A stretch of 64,000 bases of DNA from Sindora glabra (lineage: Eukaryota > Streptophyta > Magnoliopsida > Fabales > Fabaceae). The translations under genes and the position numbers were made by a program. A model generated the notes under the pieces. It was given only the letters and a program-made list of their open reading frames with translations, did not search any database and had not been told where the DNA came from. Positions 1-10,743 of this stretch are shown here, piece by piece (within the stretch, counting starts at the first letter, position 1; each line of letters opens with the position of its first letter). The stretch is taken from the NCBI GenBank assembly GCA_020226215.1, contig CM035236.1:51335057-51399056 (forward strand), written 5' to 3'.

Positions 1-1375
1 TCTTCTTTTTTATGTAGTAATGCAAAAAGGAAAAAAATGGAATTGTCTTCTTCATACCTTATGAATATCACATCAAATTATAGTCAATTATAATTAATTT
101 ATCTGTTGTTTCTTATTGTAAAATTCATAAAATTAATGAAACTTGTCATATATTTTTTTCAATGAAGATTTTAAAAATAATATATGTTAAATTAGGGAAG
201 AAAGAAGAAAAAATTTTAAATTTGAATTGAAAAAAATGGGACAGAAATTTTTTAAAAAAATTAAATTACTTAAAAAATAATAACTACAAATTTGGTATCT
301 GATATTTCTTTCCCTTTTTTTTTCCTTCATCCAAATGAAGAGAAAAAATTTCAAAAAAAATTTTCTTCATTTTTTTCCCTCCTGCCAAGCAAAGACAAAC
401 AACATATGCCACTCACTCTTTTAAAGGATATGTCTGTATCTATTACTCATATTGTAGTTGTATATTTTAAAATTAGAATTTTAATTTAATTTATTATTAA
501 TATAAAACATTTTATATTAATAGTGAATGACAAGAAGATATATCATAAAAACTGATTTTGATAATTTTTTATTATATCACAATATATGGGAGGATGATAA
601 TGTAAAATTAATTTTCACTAATAATAAATTAGATTCAAATTCTTAAAATTATTTATACTAAAGATATGTCATGAAAGTTTATTCATAATTGACTAAGAAG
701 TCGAAACATAAAAGGAAAAGATGCTTAAGTTAGATGATTTTTATTTGTTAATTAGTAAGAGTTTAAATTTTGAAAGTCGGAGGAAGGAATATTTTTTATT
801 GTAATAATATTTGAAGTGATTTTCTCATTTAACTCCATTTTTTCTTTTTTAAGCAAAGGGCCTAAAATTCTATACTAAGAAACAATACACTTGGAAAAAA
901 ATCTCATTATATCAATAAAATTATTGCATGACATAATTTAGGAATAATTAAACTACACTTCTAAAGTTTGTATCAAGCATATCGAATGAGCTATATTAGC
1001 TAAATGATTAGCCACTTTGTTTGCTTTTCAATTTTATTCAAAATGATTTGAAATCTAAAATATCTGTATATTTTCATGCAAAAGTTCAAAGGTAAATTTT
1101 GTGGCAAATTTGTAATTGATTTGGGAAGAGATTTTAACACATCAGTAAATTCAAAATTTTGAATTTATTCATTTGTATAAGATTATATAAAATGAATAAA
1201 TTTAAATAATTTATTATAGTTGGTACACCATAAATTAATATGTCTTAATTATCACCATTGATTTCATAAATGCAACTAAATATTTAGTTAAGCGATTTTT
1301 TTCACCTTTTTATTATTACTTTATAATTCATGGGAAGGTATATTTTGTGGCAAGTTTGTATTTGATTTTGATGAT
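1..1375. other. AT-rich flank of copia copy 1, no gene seen
   Basis: Very AT-rich DNA without a supportable coding region; a 65-codon open frame at 292-489 is low-complexity and has no recognisable domain. A 33-bp sequence at 1091-1123 recurs in diverged form at 1337-1369 (about 28 of 33 bases the same), which suggests an older short repeat at the insertion site. Matched by 51889-53277. Confidence 0.6.
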
Positions 1376-1757
1376 TGTGGGGATACCCATAATGGATGAC
1401 CCACATCATCATGATTTAAATTTTGAATTTAAAATTTAAAGGAAAATAAAATTAGTTATTTTTTATGACTAATAATAAAATGGGTATAAAAGATAATTAC
1501 CCACAAAATAAAAGGGGAGATAACTTCCTACAAAAGAGAGAAAAACATCATCAGAATATATCCTAAAAAAAAATTTTTATAGAGAGAAAAAAACCTTCCC
1601 TCTTCAAGAGTGGTTTCAAGTGAAAGTTGTTGTGGATAAAAAGATCAAAGTTCATGGTGATTCTTAACTACCGTGTGGAACATAACATCAAATTAAGAAA
1701 AAAAGAACAAGTATGTATATTTTTTGCTATAATTTAATTTATTAATTTTTCCCAACA
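1376..1757 (+). repeat. 5' LTR of copia copy 1
   Basis: Starts tgtgggga and ends cccaaca, immediately followed by the primer site; the 3' LTR at 10361-10743 starts and ends at the corresponding bases. The pair is about 85% alike by eye, with many C/T and A/G differences. No TATA box is convincing; a plausible one would be the tataaaag at about 1486. Confidence 0.9.
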
Positions 1758-1758
1758 T

Positions 1759-1772
1759 TGGTATTAGAGTCA
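1759..1772 (+). other. Primer binding site (initiator-Met tRNA) of copia copy 1
   Basis: The bases tggtattagagtca lie one base after the 5' LTR and match the complement of the plant initiator-Met tRNA 3' end (tggtatcagagcca) at 12 of 14 positions. This is the standard minus-strand primer site of plant copia elements; both mismatches are C-to-T type. Confidence 0.9.
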
Positions 1773-3800
1773 AGTTAATTTGGTGTCTGTGATTCCTTAC
1801 ATATATTTGATGTCATTAAATGCAAAGAATGCATTGTATGAGATGCACTTGTTGTTTAATGTGTATATAATTAGTAATTTTTTTTGTCAAAACCATGCTT
1901 CCTACTTGTGCTCTTATGGTATGGAATGCAACTATTGGATGTTAAATATTTTTTTATTCTGCCATTCCTAGAAAAGTGTTGTTAGGCATGATTTTTGTAT
2001 TAAAAGGAACATATAAAACATCCATAAAATACTCCTAAACAATAGAAACAATGAGAACACCAAAAGGCTCCATAATACCCGTAATTATTTTTTTAGTTAA
2101 AAAAATTAATCTAGAATTGTAAAGCTTAAAATTCTAAGAATTTTAGCTTTTGAATCACACAAAATAGAGTTCTGAATCAAAAGTTATGGTTGAAAAACTA
2201 TTTTGAGCCATACAGACCCAACTAGGTCTACGAATCGAGTCGGGTTGACCCAATTGACTTGGTCTAAGGTCAAAGATGACCTAAACAATAGGTCATTTTG
2301 GCCAATAAGTAAACGACATGTTGTTTTAAGGTCTAACCTATTTGAATAGAAACCAAAATGACACATCATTTCAATTAACTAAAAAAAAATTCCTCACTTT
2401 TGGGAAGCACGCATATGGGCCACCCCTGCTTCAAATGTCACATGTCATATACCAATGAAAAAAAGAAGAAAATTTTTCTAGCTAGCTAGTTTTGGTGACT
2501 AGAAAAGCCCTGCATGGCGGCACATGGATGTCACATGCCAACAGTGTGAGTGGGCGAACTTCAATTTTTCTTTTTCTTTTATTTTTTCAACACTAGATCA
2601 CTATAATGGGGCATATGGATGTGTGCGGTGTCCTTCTGAGGCATGATTTGATCCTAAAAATTCTTAACTTCAAGATCTACACATTGGTATACAATTTGTA
2701 CATTTTTTAAATTTTTATGACACTATTTTTATTTAAAAAGTGGTAAAAATGACATATTTTGACTGTATTTTATGTTTATTTTTGGTAAATAGACATGGAA
2801 CAATGGTTCATGGAGGAATATGATCCATATGGCTTTGTAGAGAGTGTAGCAAAAGACCCAAAAAGAGTCATACTGAGTAGATACTCCTAAAGACCTTAAC
2901 AAAATAATACACTTGTTATATCAAAGAAACACACGTACAATGTATCCCATGAAAGCCTTCCTGCATGAAGTTAAAACCTTAAAAGCGGACCTTAGGCATA
3001 GAGGAAAAGTGTTTCCTAATCACTTTTAGGTTTGTGCCCTATTAAAGGAAATTTCAAACAATAATTTATGGATACTAATTAAAAAGACACTATGGCAATG
3101 CAAAGATTATAAGCTAGGAACCATCAAATACATTGATCTTGAAAAATGCATGGAAGAGCTAAGACTATAGGAAGTTCGCTATATCAAAACAAATTAGAGG
3201 AAAATAATTCTAATGTTAAAATTGCTAAACATGAAAAGTGTAAGACGTCTTAGGCCAACACTGTAGAAAAGGGATTACATATGAAAGATCCACTCAAAAC
3301 CATGAATATGCACAAATTTGGACCAGTTCACTCCACAAATCCACTAAAATTATTCAATACCTTCGAAGAGATGAAATCTCTAAACTCTGAATGGGAAACT
3401 AGGATAGAAACATTAGCTGTTAATTTTTTTGGACTTTTCATATGTCTTTATATTTTACTTGTTAAGATTGATTTCTAAACTTAACATGGTTTGTTTAGAC
3501 TTATTTATTGATTGATGAATGTTTAAATCTCTTTATTTTATATACATTTATCTTCTGGAATCCTACATTTAAGTGGGAGCTCTTATACTATGATTATTCT
3601 TAAGAGCGATACAACATATGATATTTGTATGAGAATGATCTCGATGGGAAATAATGACAGTATTTAAATAAATATGTGATAGGGGTATGACAAACGTAAA
3701 CTTTTGACTATAAACTAAGTAATGTCATTATTGTTCTATGTGAGAATGATGCAAATAAAATAGCATTGTATACTCATAGAAGATATTATAATTTAGCATA
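1773..3800 (+). other. Leader region of copia copy 1, with unrecognised open-frame remnants
   Basis: About 2 kb lie between primer site and gag, longer than a usual copia leader. A broken reading frame can be followed from an ATG at about 2796 (begins MEQWFMEEYDPYG) through several stops to about 3478. Its last part, 3281-3478, is open in both copies, and in copy 2 the frame opens further upstream. I recognise no domain. It could be an extra element-encoded frame, a remnant of another gag, or a captured host fragment. The part before about 2780 shows no coding character. Confidence 0.45.
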
Positions 3801-4640
3801 ATGGCTAGCAAGAACATAATTGCCAAATTGAACAAAGGTGACAAATTGAATAGGGATAATTGGGATATATGGCATTGGAAAATATCTTATATATTAGAAG
3901 AACAAGATGCTCTTAAAGCCTAAAACCATATCATAATAGAACCCAAAAATGGGAACATGACCCAGCATAAAAAAGATGCTGAGGCATATACTATTGGAAG
4001 GAAAAGAATAGTATCGCATGAATTAAACTTTTGAGTGCAATAGCAGATTACTTTATGTGTGAGTATGAGGATTAACCAACTGCCCAGGGTATGTGGATTG
4101 ACCTAAAAGAAATTTTGATGGTATTTCTGCTACTAACCTAAGGAGACTCACAATCAAATTTGACACTTATAAACTTCGGCCTAATACTCCAATGAAACAA
4201 TATTTACATGAAATGTCAAATATAATTCGTGAGCTAAAAGCTGTAGGACATAGACCTTTTGATAAGCAGTAAGTGCAAGCCATAATTAGGTCACTTCTTG
4301 CAAGTTAGGAACACGTGAAGGTCAACCTGACTCACAACGAAAGCATTGTTCTTTCGATGATTTGGTAAGACATTTGAAACTCGAGGATGAACGTCTAAGG
4401 GCTTATAGGTCTTCTGGACAAGCACACATAGTGGAGGGAACAAGACCCTCAAATTCCAAGCCTAAGTTTAAGAAAGGCAAGAAGTTCCATAAAAGAAAAT
4501 CTAGGCCCAATTACAAGGGTAAGAAAACCTTCAAAAGGAAGAAGGAAAAATATGGCTCAAAAAAATTTAATCTCAAGATGATCAAATATTATGCCTATCA
4601 AAAAATGGGCCATTTTGCTTAAGATTGTGCTCAATAAAAT
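3801..4640 (+). pseudogene. Copia gag pseudogene, copy 1
   Basis: Gag forms the retrotransposon particle and binds its RNA. The frame starts at the ATG at 3801 (MASKNIIAKLNKGD) and shows the copia gag core in broken pieces, including the segment around 4190-4270 (MKQYLHEMSNIIRELKAVGH) and a basic Lys/Arg-rich stretch at 4450-4570. Next comes a zinc knuckle, KYYAYQKMGHFA, stop, DCAQ, at about 4584-4633. In the family motif C-x2-C-x4-H-x4-C the first two Cys are missing (Tyr and Gln stand near their places) and a stop sits before the last Cys. Stops and shifts near 3921, 4035 and 4270 separate the pieces. Not translatable as one protein. Confidence 0.88.
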
Positions 4641-5786
4641 GAATAGAATAAGGTATTACTAAATACTGAACTTATACATTTTTCATATGTTTCCAGTACT
4701 ATTTTTTTAACAAAATCTTATCCTTTGCGGATTTTAGACTTAGGTGCCACAGACCACATGAGCAAGGACTAAGGATCCTACATAGAATACCATCAATTGT
4801 TGAGTCAAAGCAGATGGCTTTACATTAGAAACAATGTAAAAATTGAGGTCAAGGGCATTGGTATATGCAAATTGGATTTGCGTGGCAAAAAAACCTTTAT
4901 CCTACGTGATGCACTTTATGTACCTAACATTCAACGAAATTTAGTTTCTATTTATTCCTTACTTCATTTTGGATTTTCAATTAATTTTTATGATAATGTT
5001 GCTGATATTTTTAAGGATAATGTACTTTATGATTCTGACTTTATTTTCGATGGATTTATTATTTTGGATATTATCGAAAATGTTGCTTACAATTGCTTTG
5101 CCACTTCTACTTCCAATTTAAATGCTGATGTGGATATTTGGCATGCTAGATTAGGACATATAAATCAAAATAAGATGATTAAACTAGTAAAAGAAAGATT
5201 GTTAAGTCTAATTTCAAAATTAGAGATGTCCTTATATAAACATTGTCTAGTTGGTAAAGTAATTGGAAAACTGTTTGGAAAAAGGATTAGGGCAAAAACT
5301 CCATTACAATTAATTCACTCCAATATATATGGTCCTCTGAGTGTGAGGGCAAGACATGGAGCTTGGCACTTCATTACTTTCATTAATGATTACTCACAAT
5401 ACGATCATATATATTTGATTTCACTTAAGTCAGAAGCATTAGAATGCTTCAGTCGTTATTTAAATGAAGTTAAGAATCAAATGGATAAGAAGGTGAAAGC
5501 ACTCAGAACTAACTATAGACGTGAATATTTGTTTAAACAATTTAAAGAGTCCTGTGAAGAAAAAAGGATAATAAGACAGTTAACAATCTTTGGTACTTCA
5601 CAACAAAATGGAGTAGCTAAAATAAGAAATAGAACACTTCTAGATATGGTTAGGTCAATGATGGTACATGCCAATTTACCTTTTTCATATTAGGGAGATG
5701 CCATATTGATAGCTACTTTTATATTTAACCATGTGCCCTCAAAGTCTGTTACATGCATACTCTATGAACTATGGATAAAACACAAA

Positions 5787-5794
5787 CCTAATGT
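5787..5794. repeat. Left 8-bp target site duplication of the hAT element
   Basis: cctaatgt, identical to 6311-6318 and present once in the empty site at 57692-57699. Confidence 0.95.
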
Positions 5795-6310
5795 TAGAGG
5801 TGGCAATTTTCGACACGACACGATAACACGACACGAATTAAACGGGTTCGGGTCGGGTTCGGGTTGGGCTTAATCGGGTTCGGGTCATAAACGGGTTAAC
5901 CCGTCTGACCCGAATAAATTTCGTGTCGGGTTCGGGTCAACCCGTTTAACCCGTTTCAAACTCGTTTAAGTTACACGGGTTATTAAACGGGTCAACCCGA
6001 CCCGCCAACCCGTTTAACCCGTTATATAATATATAAATTTATTAATTATTAATTTATATAAAATAAAAAATTAATATAAACGGGTTGATAAACGGGTTCG
6101 GGTCGGATTAAACGGGTTGTATTATTATTTTATAAGCATATTTTATATATTCGGGTTATACGGGTCGTGTCGGGTTGACCCGTTTAATAAACGGGTCGTG
6201 TCGGGTTGACCCGTTTATTAAACGGGTCGTGTTCGGGTTGGGCATAAACGGGTTCGGGTTATGCCCAACCCGACCAGAACCCGACCCGTGAACCCGAATT
6301 GCCACCCCTA
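5795..6310. mobile_element. Non-autonomous hAT-type element nested in copia pol
   Basis: The 516-bp insert begins tagaggtggcaatt and ends with the complement of taggggtggcaatt, so the terminal inverted repeats are 14 bp with one mismatch. It is flanked by exact 8-bp duplications cctaatgt at 5787-5794 and 6311-6318, as hAT transposases make. Copy 2 keeps a single cctaatgt at 57692-57699, the empty site. The interior has no coding frame; it is filled with short repeats of acgggtt, cgggttcggg and their complements, so it is far more GC-rich than its surroundings. Such motif arrays near hAT ends are thought to bind transposase; that role is inferred here. Confidence 0.95.
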
Positions 6311-6318
6311 CCTAATGT
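6311..6318. repeat. Right 8-bp target site duplication of the hAT element
   Basis: cctaatgt, identical to 5787-5794; the interrupted integrase/RT linker resumes directly after it. Confidence 0.95.
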
Positions 6319-6458
6319 GAGTATTTTTAGACCATAAAGGTCTGTTGCATATGTCCATGATGCTTCCTATAGATATGGAAAATTAGGTCCTAAAGTGAAA
6401 AAATATATCTTTATAAGATGTTTGAAACTATCTAAGGGATGCATTTTCATTGGTAAAA

Positions 6459-8360
6459 ATAAGGTTGGAACAGTGATAGAACTTGAATCAAGGCATGTCA
6501 CATTTCTAGAAAGTGAGTTTCTAGCAGAGGAGAAATTGATCATGCTATATCTTTTGATGAGCTACAAGATTAAGTGGATAATATTCAATCTTATTTGTTT
6601 TATTCAAATAAGAGCTCTCAAAGAGTACCTACTGATTTGAGCAGGAGCTATGAGAGAGTGAGTGAGAATCCTATATTTAAGGATGATGTAATATAAAGAA
6701 CTCCACTACGGAAGAGTAAAAGAAGAAATGTACCTAAAAGATGCTTTTCAATTAAAGGATTAACTCTTATGGTTACTCCTTAAGATGAAAAAGAGCTAAG
6801 AACAGTTTAAGAGGCTCTAACTTGCCTTACTAAGGAACGTTGGAAGAAAGTAATGGAGAAAAAAATAGACTCAATGAAAACTAAGTTTGGGAATTAGTTG
6901 ACTTACCATTTAACCGAAAGGAAATTATGAACAAATAGGTTCTTAAAATTAAAAGAAAAGCAGATGGATCAATTAAAGGTATAAGGCTCGACTAGAAGCA
7001 AAAGGCCATACATAATAGGAAGGAATAGATTATGAGGACACATTCTCACCTATTGCATGTTTTAATTCAATAAGGTTGCTCCTACCCATAGTAGCAAATT
7101 TAAATTTAAAATTACATTAAATAGATGTGAAAATCTTTTTTCTCAATGGAGAACTAAATAAAGAAATCTACATGAAACAACAGGGAAAGGAAAAGAAAGT
7201 CAGTAAACTCCAAAGGTCTATTTATAGACTCAAGTAATCATCCAAACAATGGTATTTGAGGTTTCACCAAGTTATAACCTCATATGACTTCTAAATGATT
7301 AAGGAAGATCATTGTATTTACATCAAACAATATGAAGGTAATCTTGTAATATTATCCTTTTACGTGGATAATATACTATTGGCTAGGAATAATTTGAATT
7401 CAATTATGGGATAAGATTGGAACAGTGATAGAACTTGAATTAAGGGATGCCACATTTCTAGAAAGTTAGTTTCTAGCAGAGGAGAAATTGATCGCGCTAT
7501 ATCTTTTTATGAGCTACAAGATTAAGTGGATAATATTGAATCTTATTTGCTTTATTCAAATAGGAGCTCTCAAAGAGTACTTACCGATCTGAGTAGGAGC
7601 TATGAGAAAATGAGTGAGAATCCTATATTTAAGGATGATGTAATATAAAGAACTCCACTACAGAAGAGTAAAAGAAGAAATGTACCCAAAAGATGCTTTT
7701 CAATTAAAGGATTAACTCTTATGGTTACTCCTCAAGATGAAAAAGAGTCAAGAACAGTTTAAGGGGCTCTAACTTGCCTTACTAAGGAACGTTGGAAGAA
7801 AGTAATGGAGAAAAAAATAGACTCAATGAAAACTAAGTTTGGGAATTAGTTGACTTACCATTTAACTGAAAGGAAATTATGAACAAATAGGTTCTTAAAA
7901 TTAAAAGAAAAGCAGATGGATCAATTGAAAGGTATAAGGCTCGACTAGAAGCAAAAGGCCATACACAATAGGAAGGAATAGATTATGAGGACACATTCTC
8001 ACCTATTGCATGTTTTAATTCAATAAGATTGCTCCTACCTATAGTAGCAAATTTAAATTTAAAATGACATTAAATAGATGTGAAAATATTTTTTCTCAAT
8101 GAAGAACTAAATAAAGAAATCTACATGAAACAACAGAGAGGAAAAGAAAGTCAGTAAATTCCAAAGGTCTATTTATAAACTCAAGTAATCACCCAAACAA
8201 TGGTATTTGAGGTTTCACCAAGTTATAACCTCATATGACTTCTAAATGATTGAGGAAGACCATTATGTCTACATCAAACAGTATGAAGGTAATCTTGTAA
8301 TATTATCCTTTTACGTGGATAATATACTATTAGCTAGGAATAATTTGAATTCAATTATGG
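6459..8360 (+). repeat. 951-bp tandem duplication inside copia pol, copy 1
   Basis: Unit 1 (6459-7409) is repeated head-to-tail as unit 2 (about 7411-8360) with a period of 951-952 bp. Each unit carries the end of the integrase C-terminal region and the first two thirds of reverse transcriptase up to the YVDN box. Unit 1 ends abruptly at ttcaattatggg; only unit 2 continues into the rest of reverse transcriptase (ttcaattatggttgtt). The same arrangement occurs in copy 2, so it predates the segmental duplication. Confidence 0.93.
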
Positions 8361-9287
8361 TTGTTAAGAAATGGCTATCCTCAAATTTCAAGATGAAAGA
8401 TATGGGTGAAGTAGATTACATTCTTAGAGTCAAAATCTTTAGGGGTTACTCTAAGAAACTTGTTTCTCTTTTTCAAGAAAATTATATATGGAAAATCCTT
8501 AAGAAATTCAATATGAAAGATTGCAAACCTATAGATACCCTTATAAATAAGAATGAACTATTGAATCAAGAAATGTGCCCTTAAAATGAATCTAAAAAGA
8601 AATTAATGGAAAGAGTTCCTTATTCTAGTGCGGTTAGTAGTCTAATGTATGCAATAATGTGTACTAGGTCGGATATTTGTCATGCGGATCAATCTGGTAA
8701 GTAGATACCATTCAAACGCTAGATAGAAATATTGAAAAGTTATCAAAAGAATACTGAGATATCTAAAAGGAATAGTTGATCATGCATTATACTATCAAGG
8801 AAATGATTTGTGCTTAGTTGGATATTCTGATGCGGATTAGGCAGGAGATCTAAATGAGTAAAAATTCATATCAAGTTACTCATTCTTGCTAAACAACAAT
8901 GCCATATCATGGTGTAGCAAAAAGCAGATATGCATTGCATTATCAATAATGGAAGTAAAGTTTGTACCATATTCTGCAGCAATACAAGAGGCTATATGGC
9001 TGAAAAGATTTATAAAACATTTAGGGATTTATGATGAAAATTCAAACCCTATCTAAATATACTATGATAATCAAGCAGTCATTGTCTATACAAAAGATTC
9101 AAAGTATCATAGTAAGACTAAGCATATTAACATAAAGTACCATTTTGTGAGAGAAGCTATAGTACAGAAAAAGGTCACCATTCAACACATTCCTATGTAG
9201 AAAATAATAGCAAATCCTTCTACTAAGCCTATACCTAGAGATGTGTATATTGAACATGTAAAATCTCTTAGTATGCGTAGAATGTAA

Positions 9288-10340
9288 TTTAACAATTTCT
9301 AAATTGAAATTAATAATGTATGTTTTGATTCAATTACAAATGTCTAGTATGTCGTATAGGTTGATAAGGTTAGTTCTCTCACATGAGCAACTGCTTTTGA
9401 CACTTATAAAGAGTGGATAGAGATGAGACACATGTTCGCTAACATAACAATAAGAAATGTTGTGTTTTGTTAGAGAAGTAACACAAAATAAGATATGTTA
9501 CCTTAACAAGATAAAGTTAAGATAAGATCCGAGATACAAATATGGATCAAATTATGGATTCTTTCACCTTCCACAATACATGTAGCAAGACAATGAATTC
9601 TTCAATACTGACGTCAAAAAGAGTCAAATAGTGTGAAAGAATTCAGGTTAGGTATTATGTGTGCCTAAACTAAAGTCTGTATAGTATTACTAACATAATC
9701 AACATACACCCTTGTACTACAAGGTAAATACCATAGCATGTGATTCATACCATATGTGCAAAAGAACCACAAATAGGAAACAAATGAAATATTCCTCATT
9801 CATTGCTATGTGGGTCTTGAAAAAGAAAATTCTTTTCATGGATACCCTTTGACTTTGACGATATCATGGAAAAATGATACAATGTTCACTACCTTAATAT
9901 GTATCCTATGATCATGATATATATGATCTAAGAGGTAAAATGCTAGGAAAGCAACTGTTTCAAATTAAAGTGATATGCGAGCAAAAGGAAGATTTTCCAA
10001 CATATATATAATTATAATAGTGTCTGAGACATGTCCATTATGAAGTTAATTTTGGTAACATCATAAGTATGGATGCTACGCATACGTGAATGGCAATCTG
10101 AACTTGCAATAAAACTCACAAAGGATTAGATATGTAAGTGAAAAGTATATACGAAAAAAATCTAAGATATCCGAGGCATAATATAAATAAAAGATAAGGT
10201 TATTTTATGCTGATTTTGTATAAGAATTTTTAGTACAAGAACACTCGAGATGACGTCATGCCTATGCGGTCACGACAATACACCGAGCATGAAAACCTAA
10301 AGAGAGGCAAAGGTTAAATGATGTGACTCGTCCCATTATG
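9288..10340 (+). other. Untranslated region between pol and polypurine tract, copy 1
   Basis: About 1.05 kb without coding character between the pol stop and the 3' LTR. Two short indels distinguish it from copy 2: 28 bp extra in copy 2 at about 60729-60756, and 10 bp extra here at about 10305-10314 (between two aaag repeats). Confidence 0.7.
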
Positions 10341-10360
10341 TGTGAGTGGGAGATGATGAA
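10341..10360 (+). other. Polypurine tract of copia copy 1
   Basis: The purine-rich run gagtgggagatgatgaa ends directly at the start of the 3' LTR, the expected position of the plus-strand primer. Confidence 0.75.
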
Positions 10361-10743
10361 TGTGGGGACACCCATAATAGGTGATCACATCATTATGATA
10401 CTTAAATTTTGAATTTAAAATTTAAGGGAAAACAAAATCAATTATTTTTTATAACTAATAACAAAGTGGGTGTAAAAGATAAGTACCTATAAAACAAAAA
10501 AGGATATAACTTCCCACAAAAGAGAGAAAGACATCATCAAAACATATCCCAAAAAGAAATTTTTTACAAAGAGAAAAAACTTTCCTTTTCCAAGAGTGGT
10601 TTCTAGTGAAAGTTGTTGTAGATAAAAAGGCTAAAGTTCATGGTGATTCTTGGCTACCATGTGGAACACAACATCAAATCAAGAAAAGAAGAACAAGTAA
10701 GTATATTTTTCACTATAATTTAATTTATTAATTTTTTCTAACA
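10361..10743 (+). repeat. 3' LTR of copia copy 1
   Basis: Starts tgtggggaca and ends ctaaca; 383 bp, collinear with the 5' LTR at 1376-1757. About 85% identity to it by eye, but about 98-99% to the 3' LTR of copy 2 (61763-62145). Confidence 0.92.

Larger units (their letters stand above)
4725..9287 (+). pseudogene. Copia pol pseudogene (protease, integrase, RT, RNase H), copy 1
   Basis: Protease remnant at 4731-4760 reads ILDLGATDHM; the family has D-S-G or D-T-G, here Ser is Leu. The longest open piece (4797-5693) holds the pre-integrase His pair (WHARLGHINQNKM) and integrase core. All three integrase acidic positions are replaced: HSNIYGP (D to N), LRTNYRREY (D to N) and NGVAKIRNRT (E to K). 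The zinc-finger CxxC reads YKHC here but CKHC in copy 2. A Trp codon is TAG at 5691. Reverse transcriptase pieces lie at 6800-8580, with FYVDN in place of the YVDD box. RNase H at about 8800-9287 includes YSDAD, stop, AGD (stop at 8838), SWCSKKQ and TKHINIKYHFVRE; it ends LSMRRM, TAA at 9285. Enzymatically dead. Confidence 0.92.
1376..10743 (+). mobile_element. Degenerate Ty1/copia LTR retrotransposon, copy 1
   Basis: A complete but dead element of 9368 bp, read on the plus strand. It has a 382-bp 5' LTR, a primer site complementary to initiator-Met tRNA, an unrecognised leader, gag with zinc knuckle, then protease, integrase, reverse transcriptase and RNase H in the copia order (integrase before reverse transcriptase), a polypurine tract and a 383-bp 3' LTR. 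Two additions enlarge it: a nested hAT-type element (5795-6310) and a 951-bp tandem duplication of the reverse transcriptase region. Stops and frameshifts interrupt every part. The LTRs are only about 85% alike by eye, so it is old. The 5 bases flanking it (atgat, aattt) do not form a target duplication. I do not assign a copia lineage. Confidence 0.93.

Noticed and set aside
292..489. 65-codon open frame, repeated at 52183-52374
   Set aside because: Low-complexity Phe/Lys-rich translation of T- and A-runs; present twice only because the whole segment is duplicated.
1780..1971. 63-codon frame directly after the primer site, conserved in both copies
   Set aside because: Lies in the element leader, no domain, and conservation is explained by the recent duplication.
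2184..2369. Reverse-strand frame and cgggttgaccc-type dyad resembling the hAT interior
   Set aside because: The dyad is short, isolated, lacks terminal repeats and is present in both copies; the frame has no domain.
5810..6290. Telomere-like or satellite repeat (cgggttcggg)
   Set aside because: The words are irregularly spaced, occur in both orientations and are enclosed by hAT termini with a target duplication.
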